Positions 15,099-22,895 of a stretch of DNA of 32,326 nucleotides are shown here, one piece after another. The notes under the pieces are model-generated. The model was not told the origin of the DNA. It made no database searches and worked only from the letters and a program-made list of their open reading frames with translations. Within the stretch, counting starts at the first letter, position 1; each line of letters starts with the position of its first letter. Source of the stretch: Phaeobacter sp. B1627 (GTDB lineage Bacteria; Pseudomonadota; Alphaproteobacteria; Rhodobacterales; Rhodobacteraceae); the NCBI RefSeq assembly GCF_006265095.1, contig NZ_VCNK01000017.1, positions 1 through 32,326 of the forward strand. The letters run 5' to 3'. The translations under genes were made by a program, and so were the position numbers.

Positions 15099-16430
15099 TT
15101 AGCCTGCTTTGAACTCCGGATAGGCTTCCATGCCGAGTTCGGACATGTCGAGGCCGTTGACTTCGTCCTCTTCGCTGACGCGGATGCCCATGGTCGCCTT
15201 GAGGATGAACCAGACCACACCGGAGGCGATCACGGTGTAGAGACCGATGATGACGATGCCGTAAAGCTGAGCGCCGAGGGTCGCGTCGCCGTTGGAGAAG
15301 ACGACAGCGATCGTGCCCCAGATGCCCGCTGCAAGGTGCACGGGAATTGCACCGACCACATCGTCGATTTTCAGCTTGTCCAGGAAGGGAACCGCGAAGA
15401 CCACGATCACACCGCCGACGGCGCCGATCAGGGTTGCACCGCCCAGGGAGGGGGCGAGCGGCTCTGCGGTGATCGACACGAGGCCTGCCAGGGCGCCGTT
15501 CATGATCATGGTCAGGTCCGGCTTCTTGAACAGGAGCTGTGTCAGGATCAGAGCGGCGACAGCGCCACCTGCGGCTGCGGCATTGGTGTTGGAGAAGACG
15601 CGGGAGATATCCGCCACATCACCGACAGAGCCCATTGCCAGCTGAGAGCCGCCGTTGAAACCGAACCAGCCGAGCCAGAGGATGAACGTACCGAGGGTTG
15701 CGAGTGCCAGGTTGGAGCCGGGCATCGGGATGGTCTTGCCGTCCTTGTACTTGCCGATCCGGGGGCCGAGGATGATGGCACCGGTCAGAGCCGCCCAGCC
15801 ACCTACGGAGTGCACGATGGTCGACCCCGCAAAGTCGGAGAAGCCCGCTTCGCCGATGAAGCCGCCGCCCCAGGTCCAGGAGGCCTGCAGCGGATAGATC
15901 ACACCGGTCAGGATGATGGTGAAGATCAGGAAGGGCCACAGTTTGATGCGCTCAGCCAAAGTACCGGAGACGATGGAGGCCGTCGCGGCGCAGAACATCA
16001 GCTGGAAGATGAAATCCGAACCTGTCGACGCGTAGGAATAGTCATCAGCGGCATCGGCAGTGACGCCGACCGCTTCGAGAACGCCGGGGCCAAAGACACC
16101 GGACAGCACGCCTTCGATGGACCATGTGCCGAGCGGGTACATCAGGTTGTAGCCAATCAGCCAGTAGAAGATCGAGGCCAGCGAGAACAGGGCCAGGTTC
16201 TTGGTCAGCTGCATGGTCACGTTCTTGGAGCGGACGAGGCCCGCTTCGAGCATGGCGAAACCGGCCGCCATGAAAAACACGAGGAAGCCGCCGATGAGGA
16301 ACAGCAGCGAGTTGAGAATAAAGACGGTGTCTGTGGAGGGGTTTACACCCGGCACCACATCCTGTGCCTGGGCAAGGCCCGGCAAAGCCGCCAGCGCCGT
16401 GGCGGCGAGGGTCAGTTTCAACTTGGTCAT
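15099..16430 (-). CDS. amtB: Ammonium transporter AmtB
   Basis: A trimeric inner-membrane channel that imports ammonium. The 443-residue protein has a cleavable signal peptide (MTKLKLTLAATALAALPGLAQAQ, 1-23) and then eleven expected membrane helices. Landmarks are FFMAAGFAMLEAGLVRSKNV, FCAATASIVSGTLAERIK, FAGSTIVHSVGGWAAL (with the first pore His) and LAAGIWGTIAVVF (near the second pore His, IPVHLAAG). The frame could start at GTG 16439, but ATG 16430 is preferred because AAAGGA then lies ten bases away. It begins 32 bases after glnK on the same strand, the near-universal glnK-amtB arrangement in which GlnK plugs the channel when nitrogen is plentiful. Confidence 0.97.
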   Translation of the reverse strand: MTKLKLTLAATALAALPGLAQAQDVVPGVNPSTDTVFILNSLLFLIGGFLVFFMAAGFAMLEAGLVRSKNVTMQLTKNLALFSLASIFYWLIGYNLMYPLGTWSIEGVLSGVFGPGVLEAVGVTADAADDYSYASTGSDFIFQLMFCAATASIVSGTLAERIKLWPFLIFTIILTGVIYPLQASWTWGGGFIGEAGFSDFAGSTIVHSVGGWAALTGAIILGPRIGKYKDGKTIPMPGSNLALATLGTFILWLGWFGFNGGSQLAMGSVGDVADISRVFSNTNAAAAGGAVAALILTQLLFKKPDLTMIMNGALAGLVSITAEPLAPSLGGATLIGAVGGVIVVFAVPFLDKLKIDDVVGAIPVHLAAGIWGTIAVVFSNGDATLGAQLYGIVIIGLYTVIASGVVWFILKATMGIRVSEEDEVNGLDMSELGMEAYPEFKAG

Positions 16431-16462
16431 TCGTTTCACGTCCTTTGAAGGGAAATAGCGCC

Positions 16463-16801
16463 TTAGAGGGCGTCTTGATTGGTTTCGCCGGTGCGCACGC
16501 GCACGGCCTGGGCCACGTCGAGCACGAAGATCTTGCCATCACCGATCTTGCCGGTGCGGGCGGTTTTGGTGATGGTCTCGACAACCTGATCGGCCAGGTC
16601 GGAGGGCACCACGATCTCCAGTTTGACCTTCGGTACAAAGTTCACTTCGTATTCCGCACCGCGATAGATCTCGGTGTGGCCGGCCTGTGCGCCAAAGCCC
16701 TTGATTTCGGTTACCATCAAACCAGATACACCGAGTTCGGTCAGCGCTTCGCGGACCTCCTCCAGTTTGAAGGGTTTGATGGCTGCAATGATCAATTTCA
16801 T
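16463..16801 (-). CDS. glnK: Nitrogen regulatory protein P-II (GlnK)
   Basis: A trimeric signalling protein that senses 2-oxoglutarate and ATP/ADP and controls AmtB and nitrogen metabolism. It has exactly the 112 residues of the family, beginning [20 protein letters not shown]. The T-loop carries the uridylylation site Tyr51 in RGAEYEVNF (48-56). The P-II signatures [16 protein letters not shown] (about 83-98) and VRVRTGE (about 101-107) are intact. The frame is open 39 codons further upstream, but the start at 16801 matches the family, and AAAGGGTGTCGAG precedes it. I saw no convincing sigma-54 or NtrC site in the 276 bases before it. Confidence 0.97.
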   Translation of the reverse strand: MKLIIAAIKPFKLEEVREALTELGVSGLMVTEIKGFGAQAGHTEIYRGAEYEVNFVPKVKLEIVVPSDLADQVVETITKTARTGKIGDGKIFVLDVAQAVRVRTGETNQDAL

Positions 16802-17077
16802 CTCGACACCCTTTCCCGGGCTCCCCGCCCGCTGTTGCATGGGCAGAAGACCGTCCCTCCCGAGTCGTGGAAACGTTACTGAGGGGTAAAGACGCCTGCT
16901 TTCTGGGCGCTGGCCCAATAAATTCGCTCAAAAAAGGTGCTTCGCCTATAATTTGGGCGGTATTTGGATCGCGTTTGGCGGGAATCCGCCTCTCTACAAG
17001 CGGACACAGAGCCGCTATTCTGTGCAAAACGGGCCGGGCGTAAGCCCGCCATTGGCAGGCAAAACAGGATATCGAGC

Positions 17078-19294
17078 ATGACGCAGGGGCGTAATTCCGG
17101 GCGTGGGGCACAGGGACGCGGGCGCGGGGCGCTGGTGGCGGAGAAACGCTATGCAGCCACCGGCGGCCGCCCTGCCGCCAAAAAACCGCGTCGAAAACAG
17201 CCCACGGCCCCCCGCAGGGGCTGGCGCCTGTTCGGGCGCCGCAAAGCCAGGCCCCCGCGCAGACCACGTGGCATTCTGGGCTGGATACTGCTGCCGTTTC
17301 GTGTGGTGGGGCGCATGATCTGGGCGCTGACCTGGCGCATGGGGGTATTGGCCGGGGTGTTTCTGGCCGGGGCGATCGCCTACCACTACAGCAAGCTGCC
17401 GGAGTATCAGGCGTTGCTCGACGGGCGCAATCAGGGCTCTGTCACGCTGCTGGATGACAGGGGCGAGGTCTTTGCCTGGCGCGGCGACCAGTTTGGCGGT
17501 GTGGTCACCACAGAGACCGTTTCTCCGCATCTGAAGAACGCCATCGTCGCCACCGAGGACAAGCGGTTCTATCGCCACTTTGGCGTCAGCCCGCGCGGGG
17601 TCGCCAGTGCGGTACGCATCAACCTGAGCGAGGGGCGCGGTCCATTGTCGGGGCATGGCGGATCAACGATCACCCAGCAGACGGCCAAGCTGATGTGTCT
17701 CGGCGTGAATTATGATCCCGCTGTCTGGTCCTCCGAAGCTGCCTACGAGTCCGATTGCCGCCAGTCCTCATTGTGGCGCAAGGCCAAGGAGGCGATTTTC
17801 TCCATGGCCATGGAGGTGAAATACACCAAGGATGAGATCCTCTCCATCTATATGAACCGGGCCTATATGGGTGGCGGGGCCTATGGGGCCGAGGCGGCGG
17901 CGCAGCGATTCTTTGGCAAATCGGCCAATGAGGTCGACCCGGCAGAAGCGGCGATGCTTGCGGGGCTTTTGACCGCGCCCTCGACACTGGCGCCGACCAG
18001 CGACATCGACCGGTCCCGCAACCGCGCTGCGACCGTGCTGCGGCTGATGGAGGAACAGGGCTACCTGAGCGATAGCGAGCGCCGGACCGCGATGGCCCAC
18101 CCGGCCGAGCTGAGCGAAGCGGCGGCGGCCCGGGCGGGCGGCTATTTCGCGGATTGGATCATGGATACGGTGCCGGGGTTCCTGGGGGACCAGACCACCG
18201 AGGATGTGGTGATCCGCACCACGCTGGACCAGCGGTTGCAGCAGGCCGCCGAGGATGCCGTCAACTTTGTGTTTGAAAACAAGGTGCGGGAAGGCTCCAA
18301 GGCGCAGACGGCCGTCGTCGTGATGAGCGCCGACGGGGCCGTCCGGGCCATGGTGGGCGGTCGCAAGGTGCGGGCGTCCGGTGTGTTCAACCGGGCGACC
18401 CAGGCCAAGCGGCAGACCGGTTCGTCGTTCAAACCCTTTGTCTATGCGGCCGCGCTGGAGTTGGGATATTCGCCCTATGACCGCCTGCTGGACGCCGAAT
18501 ACTGTCTGGATATTCCGGGCTCCGGCCCGTGGTGTCCGAAGAACTACACCAACAAATACTATGGTGAGGTGACGCTGGCCGAGGCGCTGCGCGACTCGCT
18601 GAACATCCCGGCGGTCAAGATCTCCGAGGCGGTGGGCCGGGACAATGTGCGCCACGTGGCGGGCGAATTCGGGATCGAAAGCAATCTTGCGGATGGGCCG
18701 GCGCTGGCGTTGGGGGCATCGGAAAGCACCCTGATCGAGATGACAGGCGCCTATGCGGGGATCCTGAACGGCGGCTCTTCGGTGACGCCCTACGGGGTCG
18801 AGGCATTGACGCTGGTCGGGGACGCGGAGCCGTTGATGGGTGCCTCGGGCGGCATGGGAGAGCGGGTGATCCGCCCCGCCGCCGCAAAAGAGCTGATCTG
18901 GATGATGGAGAAGGTGATCGCGGGCGGCACTGGCCAGCGGGCGCAGATCCCGGGCTGGCAGGCTGCGGGCAAATCGGGCACGACCTCGGCGGCAAAGGAC
19001 GCCTGGTTCATCGGATTCACCGCCGATTATGTGGCCGGCGTCTGGATGGGATATGACGACAACACGCCGCTGACCGGCGTCACCGGGGGCGGCCTGCCCG
19101 CAGAAATCTGGCGCGAGACCATGGTGCGGGTGCATGAGGGGCTGACACCTCAGCCGTTGCCGATGAGCGAACCGGCCCCGATTGCAGTGCCTGAGCCGGA
19201 GGAGCCGCAGCGGCGGCAGAGCTCCGGACAGGGCGGTGGCAGCGGGCTGGAGCGTACCCTGAACAAGGTTCTGCGCGATATCTTCGGGAATTGA
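17078..19294 (+). CDS. Bifunctional class A penicillin-binding protein (PBP1A type)
   Basis: Builds and cross-links peptidoglycan at the outer face of the inner membrane. The 738-residue protein has a long, very basic cytoplasmic N-terminus (1-85), one membrane anchor (about 88-103), a glycosyltransferase domain and a transpeptidase domain. Glycosyltransferase motifs are ATEDKRFYRHFG (158-169, catalytic Glu160) and HGGSTITQQTAK (193-204). Transpeptidase motifs are SSFK (449-452, active-site Ser), SLN (507-509) and KSGTT (632-636). A loop with two Cys (near 207 and 227) interrupts the glycosyltransferase domain, where enteric homologues are shorter. The frame is open to 16964; ATG 17078 is chosen for its AGGA site and because the basic tail then begins. 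A Pro/Glu-rich tail follows the catalytic domain. Confidence 0.94.
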   Translation: MTQGRNSGRGAQGRGRGALVAEKRYAATGGRPAAKKPRRKQPTAPRRGWRLFGRRKARPPRRPRGILGWILLPFRVVGRMIWALTWRMGVLAGVFLAGAIAYHYSKLPEYQALLDGRNQGSVTLLDDRGEVFAWRGDQFGGVVTTETVSPHLKNAIVATEDKRFYRHFGVSPRGVASAVRINLSEGRGPLSGHGGSTITQQTAKLMCLGVNYDPAVWSSEAAYESDCRQSSLWRKAKEAIFSMAMEVKYTKDEILSIYMNRAYMGGGAYGAEAAAQRFFGKSANEVDPAEAAMLAGLLTAPSTLAPTSDIDRSRNRAATVLRLMEEQGYLSDSERRTAMAHPAELSEAAAARAGGYFADWIMDTVPGFLGDQTTEDVVIRTTLDQRLQQAAEDAVNFVFENKVREGSKAQTAVVVMSADGAVRAMVGGRKVRASGVFNRATQAKRQTGSSFKPFVYAAALELGYSPYDRLLDAEYCLDIPGSGPWCPKNYTNKYYGEVTLAEALRDSLNIPAVKISEAVGRDNVRHVAGEFGIESNLADGPALALGASESTLIEMTGAYAGILNGGSSVTPYGVEALTLVGDAEPLMGASGGMGERVIRPAAAKELIWMMEKVIAGGTGQRAQIPGWQAAGKSGTTSAAKDAWFIGFTADYVAGVWMGYDDNTPLTGVTGGGLPAEIWRETMVRVHEGLTPQPLPMSEPAPIAVPEPEEPQRRQSSGQGGGSGLERTLNKVLRDIFGN

Positions 19295-19373
19295 GGCCCC
19301 GGCGGTGCCATCGGGCGCGGCGGACAATCTGGTGCAGGGCGGGTCCGGGCGTCAGTCCGGCTCTGACGGGGGC

Positions 19374-19398
19374 CAACAGGGGCGGTCAACAGGGGCGG
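19374..19398. repeat. Short tandem duplication in a convergent intergenic region
   Basis: CAACAGGGGCGG occurs at 19374-19385 and again at 19387-19398 (period 13), between the penicillin-binding protein and the phosphatase gene. It is probably a replication-slippage product; no function is seen. Confidence 0.45.
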
Positions 19399-19416
19399 CT
19401 TTGTCGGGTCAGGACG

Positions 19417-20148
19417 TTACGGAACGGAAATGAAGCGATGGGTTTTGCCGTCCAGCTGAACAGCGGTCAGCCGCCCTGTTGCATAGGCGCCGGTATCAAT
19501 GGAAATTCGCCCGTTGTGCACCTTGGGGTCGCTGACAATCGTATGGCCGTGCACCACCCATTGGCCGTCCTTGCGGGCGGTTCTGAGAAAATCCGGATGT
19601 CCCCATTGCAACACGCTGTCGGTTTGTTCATCCACCGGTTTGCGCGGATCCGCGCCGGCGTGGGCCACCAGAACATTGCCGGAGCGAAAGCTGGTCGGGA
19701 GATAGGACAGCCAGTTGATCATCAGCTCGCCCATCCGGTCGCTCAGGAAATCGCAGGCATTCACAAGGTCGGGCGTCTTCATATAGGCTGCAAGCCGCGG
19801 AACGCCGAAGGATGCAAGGGTCTGCAATCCCCCATGGTCCAGCCAATGGCGGCCGTTCTGGGCGGGATTGCGCAGGAACCGGAGCAGCATCTTTTCGTGA
19901 TTGCCCTGCAGGCATAAAATATCAGGGCGCTCAATCAAAAACCGAAGAACCCTGGCGCTGTCTTCGCCCCGGTCAACATAATCGCCGACGCAGATGATTT
20001 TATGATCCGCCGGAAGCCGATCCAGAATGCGGCGGAACAGATCATAGCGGCCATGGATATCGCCGATGACGCAAAGCGGTTCGTCTGGTGCGACCGGTGA
20101 AAATTTCTTTGTCAGGCCCAGTTTTTCTGTTGCCCAGGTAACTAGCAT
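19417..20148 (-). CDS. PP1/PP2A-like serine/threonine phosphatase or ApaH-related metallophosphatase
   Basis: A 243-residue calcineurin-like phosphoesterase using two metal ions. The diagnostic motifs are in order: GDIHGRYD (28-35), GDYVDRGEDS (54-63), QGNHEKM (80-86), VLVAHAG (about 158-164) and VVHGHT (about 197-202). This set is shared by bacterial PrpE/Pph-type protein phosphatases and by diadenosine-tetraphosphate hydrolases, which cannot be separated by eye. The length (about 240) favours the protein-phosphatase-like group. It is convergent with the penicillin-binding protein gene. The ATG at 20148 has a weak AAGGCG site upstream. Confidence 0.88.
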   Translation of the reverse strand: MLVTWATEKLGLTKKFSPVAPDEPLCVIGDIHGRYDLFRRILDRLPADHKIICVGDYVDRGEDSARVLRFLIERPDILCLQGNHEKMLLRFLRNPAQNGRHWLDHGGLQTLASFGVPRLAAYMKTPDLVNACDFLSDRMGELMINWLSYLPTSFRSGNVLVAHAGADPRKPVDEQTDSVLQWGHPDFLRTARKDGQWVVHGHTIVSDPKVHNGRISIDTGAYATGRLTAVQLDGKTHRFISVP

Positions 20149-20540
20149 ATAAAATTCGCCTTCTCGACATTATGGATGCGGCGACAGCAGTGTCTTCGCC
20201 CTGCATTCAAATTTACAGCCTTGTTTGCGATGCAACGAAATCTACTCAGTCACAGAAATTCAAAATCTGAAATGCTCTGAGAGCTGTCGTTGTCCAGTGC
20301 AGTCGAGACCCCTGCCGAATCCGCACAACGCCATGCAGTCTGGCAATTATTTCGCGATCCGGAAAGGTTTGTGAGACAACCTTGGGCATTGTTGCCCAGC
20401 AATTTTACAATTGACTAAAATTTGGCGTGGTTTTTTGCGAAAATAAGGCAACTGCGCGCAATCTGCCTTGCGATCATACCCTGCCATACCATCGGAGTAC
20501 GCATTGCAGGGCATGATCTTAATGTGGTGGCCTTGCAAAA
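20149..20540. other. A/T-richer intergenic region without a recognisable gene
   Basis: Nearly 400 bases of lower G+C than the neighbours. Frames of up to 94 codons on the minus strand show no family resemblance. A small inverted repeat TGGGCA-TTGT-TGCCCA lies at 20383-20398. The region should carry the promoter of the phosphatase gene, but I could not single one out. Confidence 0.5.
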
Positions 20541-21074
20541 TCAGCAGGCGGCGACGCCCATGCGAATAATCTCGCTGCCGCGTATCTTGTGAACGCCGGA
20601 GATCCGGTTGCGGCCCTTTTCCATGAACCATTTCTGCAGCGGCACCGGGTAATAATCTGCCATGACGCGGGAAAAATAGTCGAATTGCGATTGTTCCAGC
20701 CGACGGCCGGAGCGGGACGGGCCGTGAAAGCCGAACACGGTATTCGGATCAACGCAGGTGTGCGGCAGGCCCAGGTACATGGTGCAGGTCGAGTAGCAGA
20801 CCTTGCCGCGGATTTCCACGCGTGTTCCCTGGGATCGCAGGTTGGTCAATTCCAGCAAACGGTCATGCAGATACCCGCCCCGGTCATTGCCTATGACATA
20901 GCTTGCGGGCCGGGCGCTGCTGCTGGCGGCCTCAGTGGCGGGCACGGTGGCGGCGACGGCAGCGACTGCGGTCAGGCCGGTGACCAGCCCGCGCAAGGCG
21001 GCCCCGAGGCGCGATTTGGTTTCGGTCATATTCGCGACGGTTGCGACGCGGGAGAGAGCTGCAGGAAGAGACAT
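20541..21074 (-). CDS. Small exported protein with a ClpP-like/periplasmic Cys motif, function unknown
   Basis: A 177-residue protein with an N-terminal hydrophobic export signal (about 28-48, LVTGLTAVAAVAATVPATEA). The mature part resembles periplasmic relatives of ClpP. YLHDRLLELTNLRSQGTRVEIRGKVCYSTCTMYLGLPHTC corresponds to the 'Cys-Ser-x-Cys' region in place of the catalytic serine turn, followed by VFGFHGPSR. These relatives usually keep the fold without clear protease function; this is tentative. ATG 21074 is chosen because GAGGA lies seven bases upstream; a later ATG at 21029 would give a more ordinary signal peptide. A 7-base-pair hairpin lies directly upstream of the ribosome binding site. 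Confidence 0.65.
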   Translation of the reverse strand: MSLPAALSRVATVANMTETKSRLGAALRGLVTGLTAVAAVAATVPATEAASSSARPASYVIGNDRGGYLHDRLLELTNLRSQGTRVEIRGKVCYSTCTMYLGLPHTCVDPNTVFGFHGPSRSGRRLEQSQFDYFSRVMADYYPVPLQKWFMEKGRNRISGVHKIRGSEIIRMGVAAC

Positions 21075-21085
21075 GTTCCGGTCCT

Positions 21086-21107
21086 CGCAAGTGGGTTTCA
21101 ACTTGCG
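21086..21107 (-). promoter_or_regulatory. Hairpin abutting the ribosome binding site of the exported-protein gene
   Basis: CGCAAGT and ACTTGCG form perfect 7-base arms with an 8-base spacer. On the minus strand the second arm runs straight into the GAGGA ribosome binding site of the gene ending at 20541. The hairpin could limit ribosome access or be a protein-binding site. Confidence 0.4.
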
Positions 21108-21285
21108 GACCGGGATAGGCAGCGGACGCGGACTGGCTGCGATCAGGCTGTGGCAGAAATGCGGAGCTTAACGTCACTTTAATGAGAATTTTTGGAAAAA
21201 TACCAACAGTGACAACGATTTGAAGCGGTGCTCCGCAGGGAGAGCCCTGCAGCGCCATGCCCGTCAGAGGGGGCAGTGCGGCCGT

Positions 21286-22470
21286 TTAGCTGAGCGAAAT
21301 CAGGAGCGAGCAGACCGCATTGGGATCGTAGTGCTCTGGCTGCCCGTCTTTGGCGAGCGGCAGCCTGTGGCAGGTCACCGGGTGATCACGGGCGGCGCGC
21401 TCCAACTCCTTTGCGGGCACTTGCATGTCGCAGATCACATGGGTCAGCAGATCCGTGGTCTCCCCGCAGGAGCCCAGATCCCGGCGCAGCGGTTCCAGCA
21501 GGGCGGCGATCTGGTCGGACAGCCGCATGCCGTGACATTCAGGGTCCGTGCCGAGGCTGGGGATATAGACCTTGGGCACCGGACGCGCGGCGATGGTGCG
21601 GCCGACCCCGGCGGGCAGAAGGTTGGAGATGACGCTGGAAAAGAGACTGCCGGGAGGATAGCAGATCAGGTCGCTGGCCTGTATCAGCTTCTGGTTCCGC
21701 TTCGGCAGACGCACCGCCTCGGCCGGGAGCTCCCGGGTGCCGTCCGACAGGAAGAGGCGCGTGATCCGGGTGCCGAGCGGCGCGCTCTCCTTCCCGGTCA
21801 TCCCGCGCTGACCGATGACGCGCCGCCCGTCCTTCAGATCGGCCCCGATCTGGAGGTTCACATCTGCAATGGGGCGCACGGTGCCGCGCACATCGACCAT
21901 CTTTGACATCAGGAAAAGGACAGGCTCCAGACCGCGATCATTGTCGAGATACCCTCCGGCGAGGATCAGATTGCCAATGCTGGCGTTGCGGTACTCGAGA
22001 TCCGCAGGGGCGGCCGCCTGAAAGTGGCGCAGATAGCTGACAATCAACTGCCGCATCGGCTTTGACAGCGCCTTCAGCAAGGGGTGAGAGCCGTCAAACA
22101 GGCTCTGGACCTGCTGGCTGAGCTCCGTATCTGTCCCGGTCTTTGGCAAACGGTGGGAAAACAGCCGGTAGATGTCAGGCTGGCCCAGCTCGGTTTCATC
22201 CGCCAGGGCCATCAGCCGGGACCGCAGATCGCCCACCGCAGGCATGGCAAAGGCCTCCCGCAGGACCTGGCTGGAGCCGCCGCTGTCGAACGGGGTGATC
22301 AGGTGACAGGAATTGTGGGTATAGTGTTTCAGCCTGCGCGAAATCTCGTTCAGCGCGCTGCCGCCGGAAAAGAACAGCAACCGCGGCCCGAGGTTGGGGG
22401 CGGCGAGGGACCGGGCAAGGCGCAGGGTGTCGGGAACCGTGGCCTGGCGGTGGATCGCGATGTCGGACAT
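21286..22470 (-). CDS. CofD/YvcK-like protein of the GAK system
   Basis: A 394-residue member of the CofD/YvcK fold. These proteins bind nucleotide-sugar or cofactor precursors; CofD transfers phospholactate in F420 synthesis and YvcK binds UDP-GlcNAc. Conserved loops are visible: FFSGGSALN (33-41), TPFDSGGSSQVLREAF (59-74, the glycine-rich substrate loop), SIGNLILAGGY (164-174), GQRGMTG (220-226) and ASDLICYPPGSLFSSVISNLL (265-285). The C-terminal YDP (381-383) also matches YvcK. I recall a distinct family, CofD-related in GAK systems; the neighbours support this rather than F420 synthesis. It is divergent from the kinase-ligase operon, with 425 bases between. The ATG at 22470 lacks a strong ribosome binding site. 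Confidence 0.85.
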   Translation of the reverse strand: MSDIAIHRQATVPDTLRLARSLAAPNLGPRLLFFSGGSALNEISRRLKHYTHNSCHLITPFDSGGSSQVLREAFAMPAVGDLRSRLMALADETELGQPDIYRLFSHRLPKTGTDTELSQQVQSLFDGSHPLLKALSKPMRQLIVSYLRHFQAAAPADLEYRNASIGNLILAGGYLDNDRGLEPVLFLMSKMVDVRGTVRPIADVNLQIGADLKDGRRVIGQRGMTGKESAPLGTRITRLFLSDGTRELPAEAVRLPKRNQKLIQASDLICYPPGSLFSSVISNLLPAGVGRTIAARPVPKVYIPSLGTDPECHGMRLSDQIAALLEPLRRDLGSCGETTDLLTHVICDMQVPAKELERAARDHPVTCHRLPLAKDGQPEHYDPNAVCSLLISLS

Positions 22471-22895
22471 GATCACCCATCTGTGCAATTCGTGCGGACC
22501 ATGCCATTGACCGACTGGAAATGCCACCGGCTTGCCGCGATCTCCGTGTCATCCGAGGGTCCGGGGGTGACGCGCGGGAAGAGATCGGGCAAAGATCAGG
22601 CAGAGATCGGGCCGAGACCGAGCACTGAGGCCGCCCTCATGGGCAAGCCGCCACCAATCTGGCGTCAGCCACGCGGATCCTTCGGCGCGCTCTGCGGATC
22701 TGCGCCTTCTCGGGCATCATCTGCCCGGCTGTCATGGAGATGTCACATATGTAGCCCAGATGGGAAAACATCCGGATTCCAGACAGATCGGGCGCGGGTG
22801 GCCTGATAGCGGGGCGGGGGCTGCCCGATTTGACCCGCCCTGCGTCGCGCTGCTATCGGAGGGGACCGGCAGAAAGTACCAAGGGGTCGTGCAAT
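22471..22895. other. Divergent regulatory region of the GAK cluster
   Basis: These 425 bases separate the divergent CofD-like gene and the PhoU/kinase operon. No gene is convincing. The clearest signal is the Pho box at 22729-22746, oriented toward the plus-strand operon. A poorer half-site, GTGTCAT, lies at 22544-22550. No matching box faces the CofD-like gene. Confidence 0.5.
22729..22746 (+). promoter_or_regulatory. Near-consensus Pho box (PhoB binding site)
   Basis: CTGTCATGGAGATGTCAC consists of two 7-base half-sites in direct repeat, 11 bases apart. The first, CTGTCAT, matches the PhoB consensus fully; the second, ATGTCAC, matches six of seven; the 4-base linker is off-consensus. It lies 150 bases before the PhoU/kinase gene in the correct orientation. 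One near-match by chance is possible, but the downstream PhoU-like domain makes a functional site more likely. Confidence 0.6.

Noticed and set aside
15087-16448. A 453-codon plus-strand frame opposite amtB
   Set aside because: AmtB on the minus strand is unmistakable; the plus frame is Asp/Glu/His-rich shadow sequence.
16802-17077. Possible sigma-54 or NtrC sites before glnK
   Set aside because: A TGGCCC...TTCGC sequence near 16911 has the wrong spacing (14 instead of 12 between GG and GC) and orientation.
20149-20340. Possible Pho box before the minus-strand phosphatase gene
   Set aside because: CTGTCGC and ATGTCGA-like half-sites exist but are 17 bases apart, not 11.
21286-22470. CofD-like gene as part of coenzyme F420 synthesis
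   Set aside because: No other F420 genes are near, and the motifs fit YvcK/GAK-type relatives as well or better.
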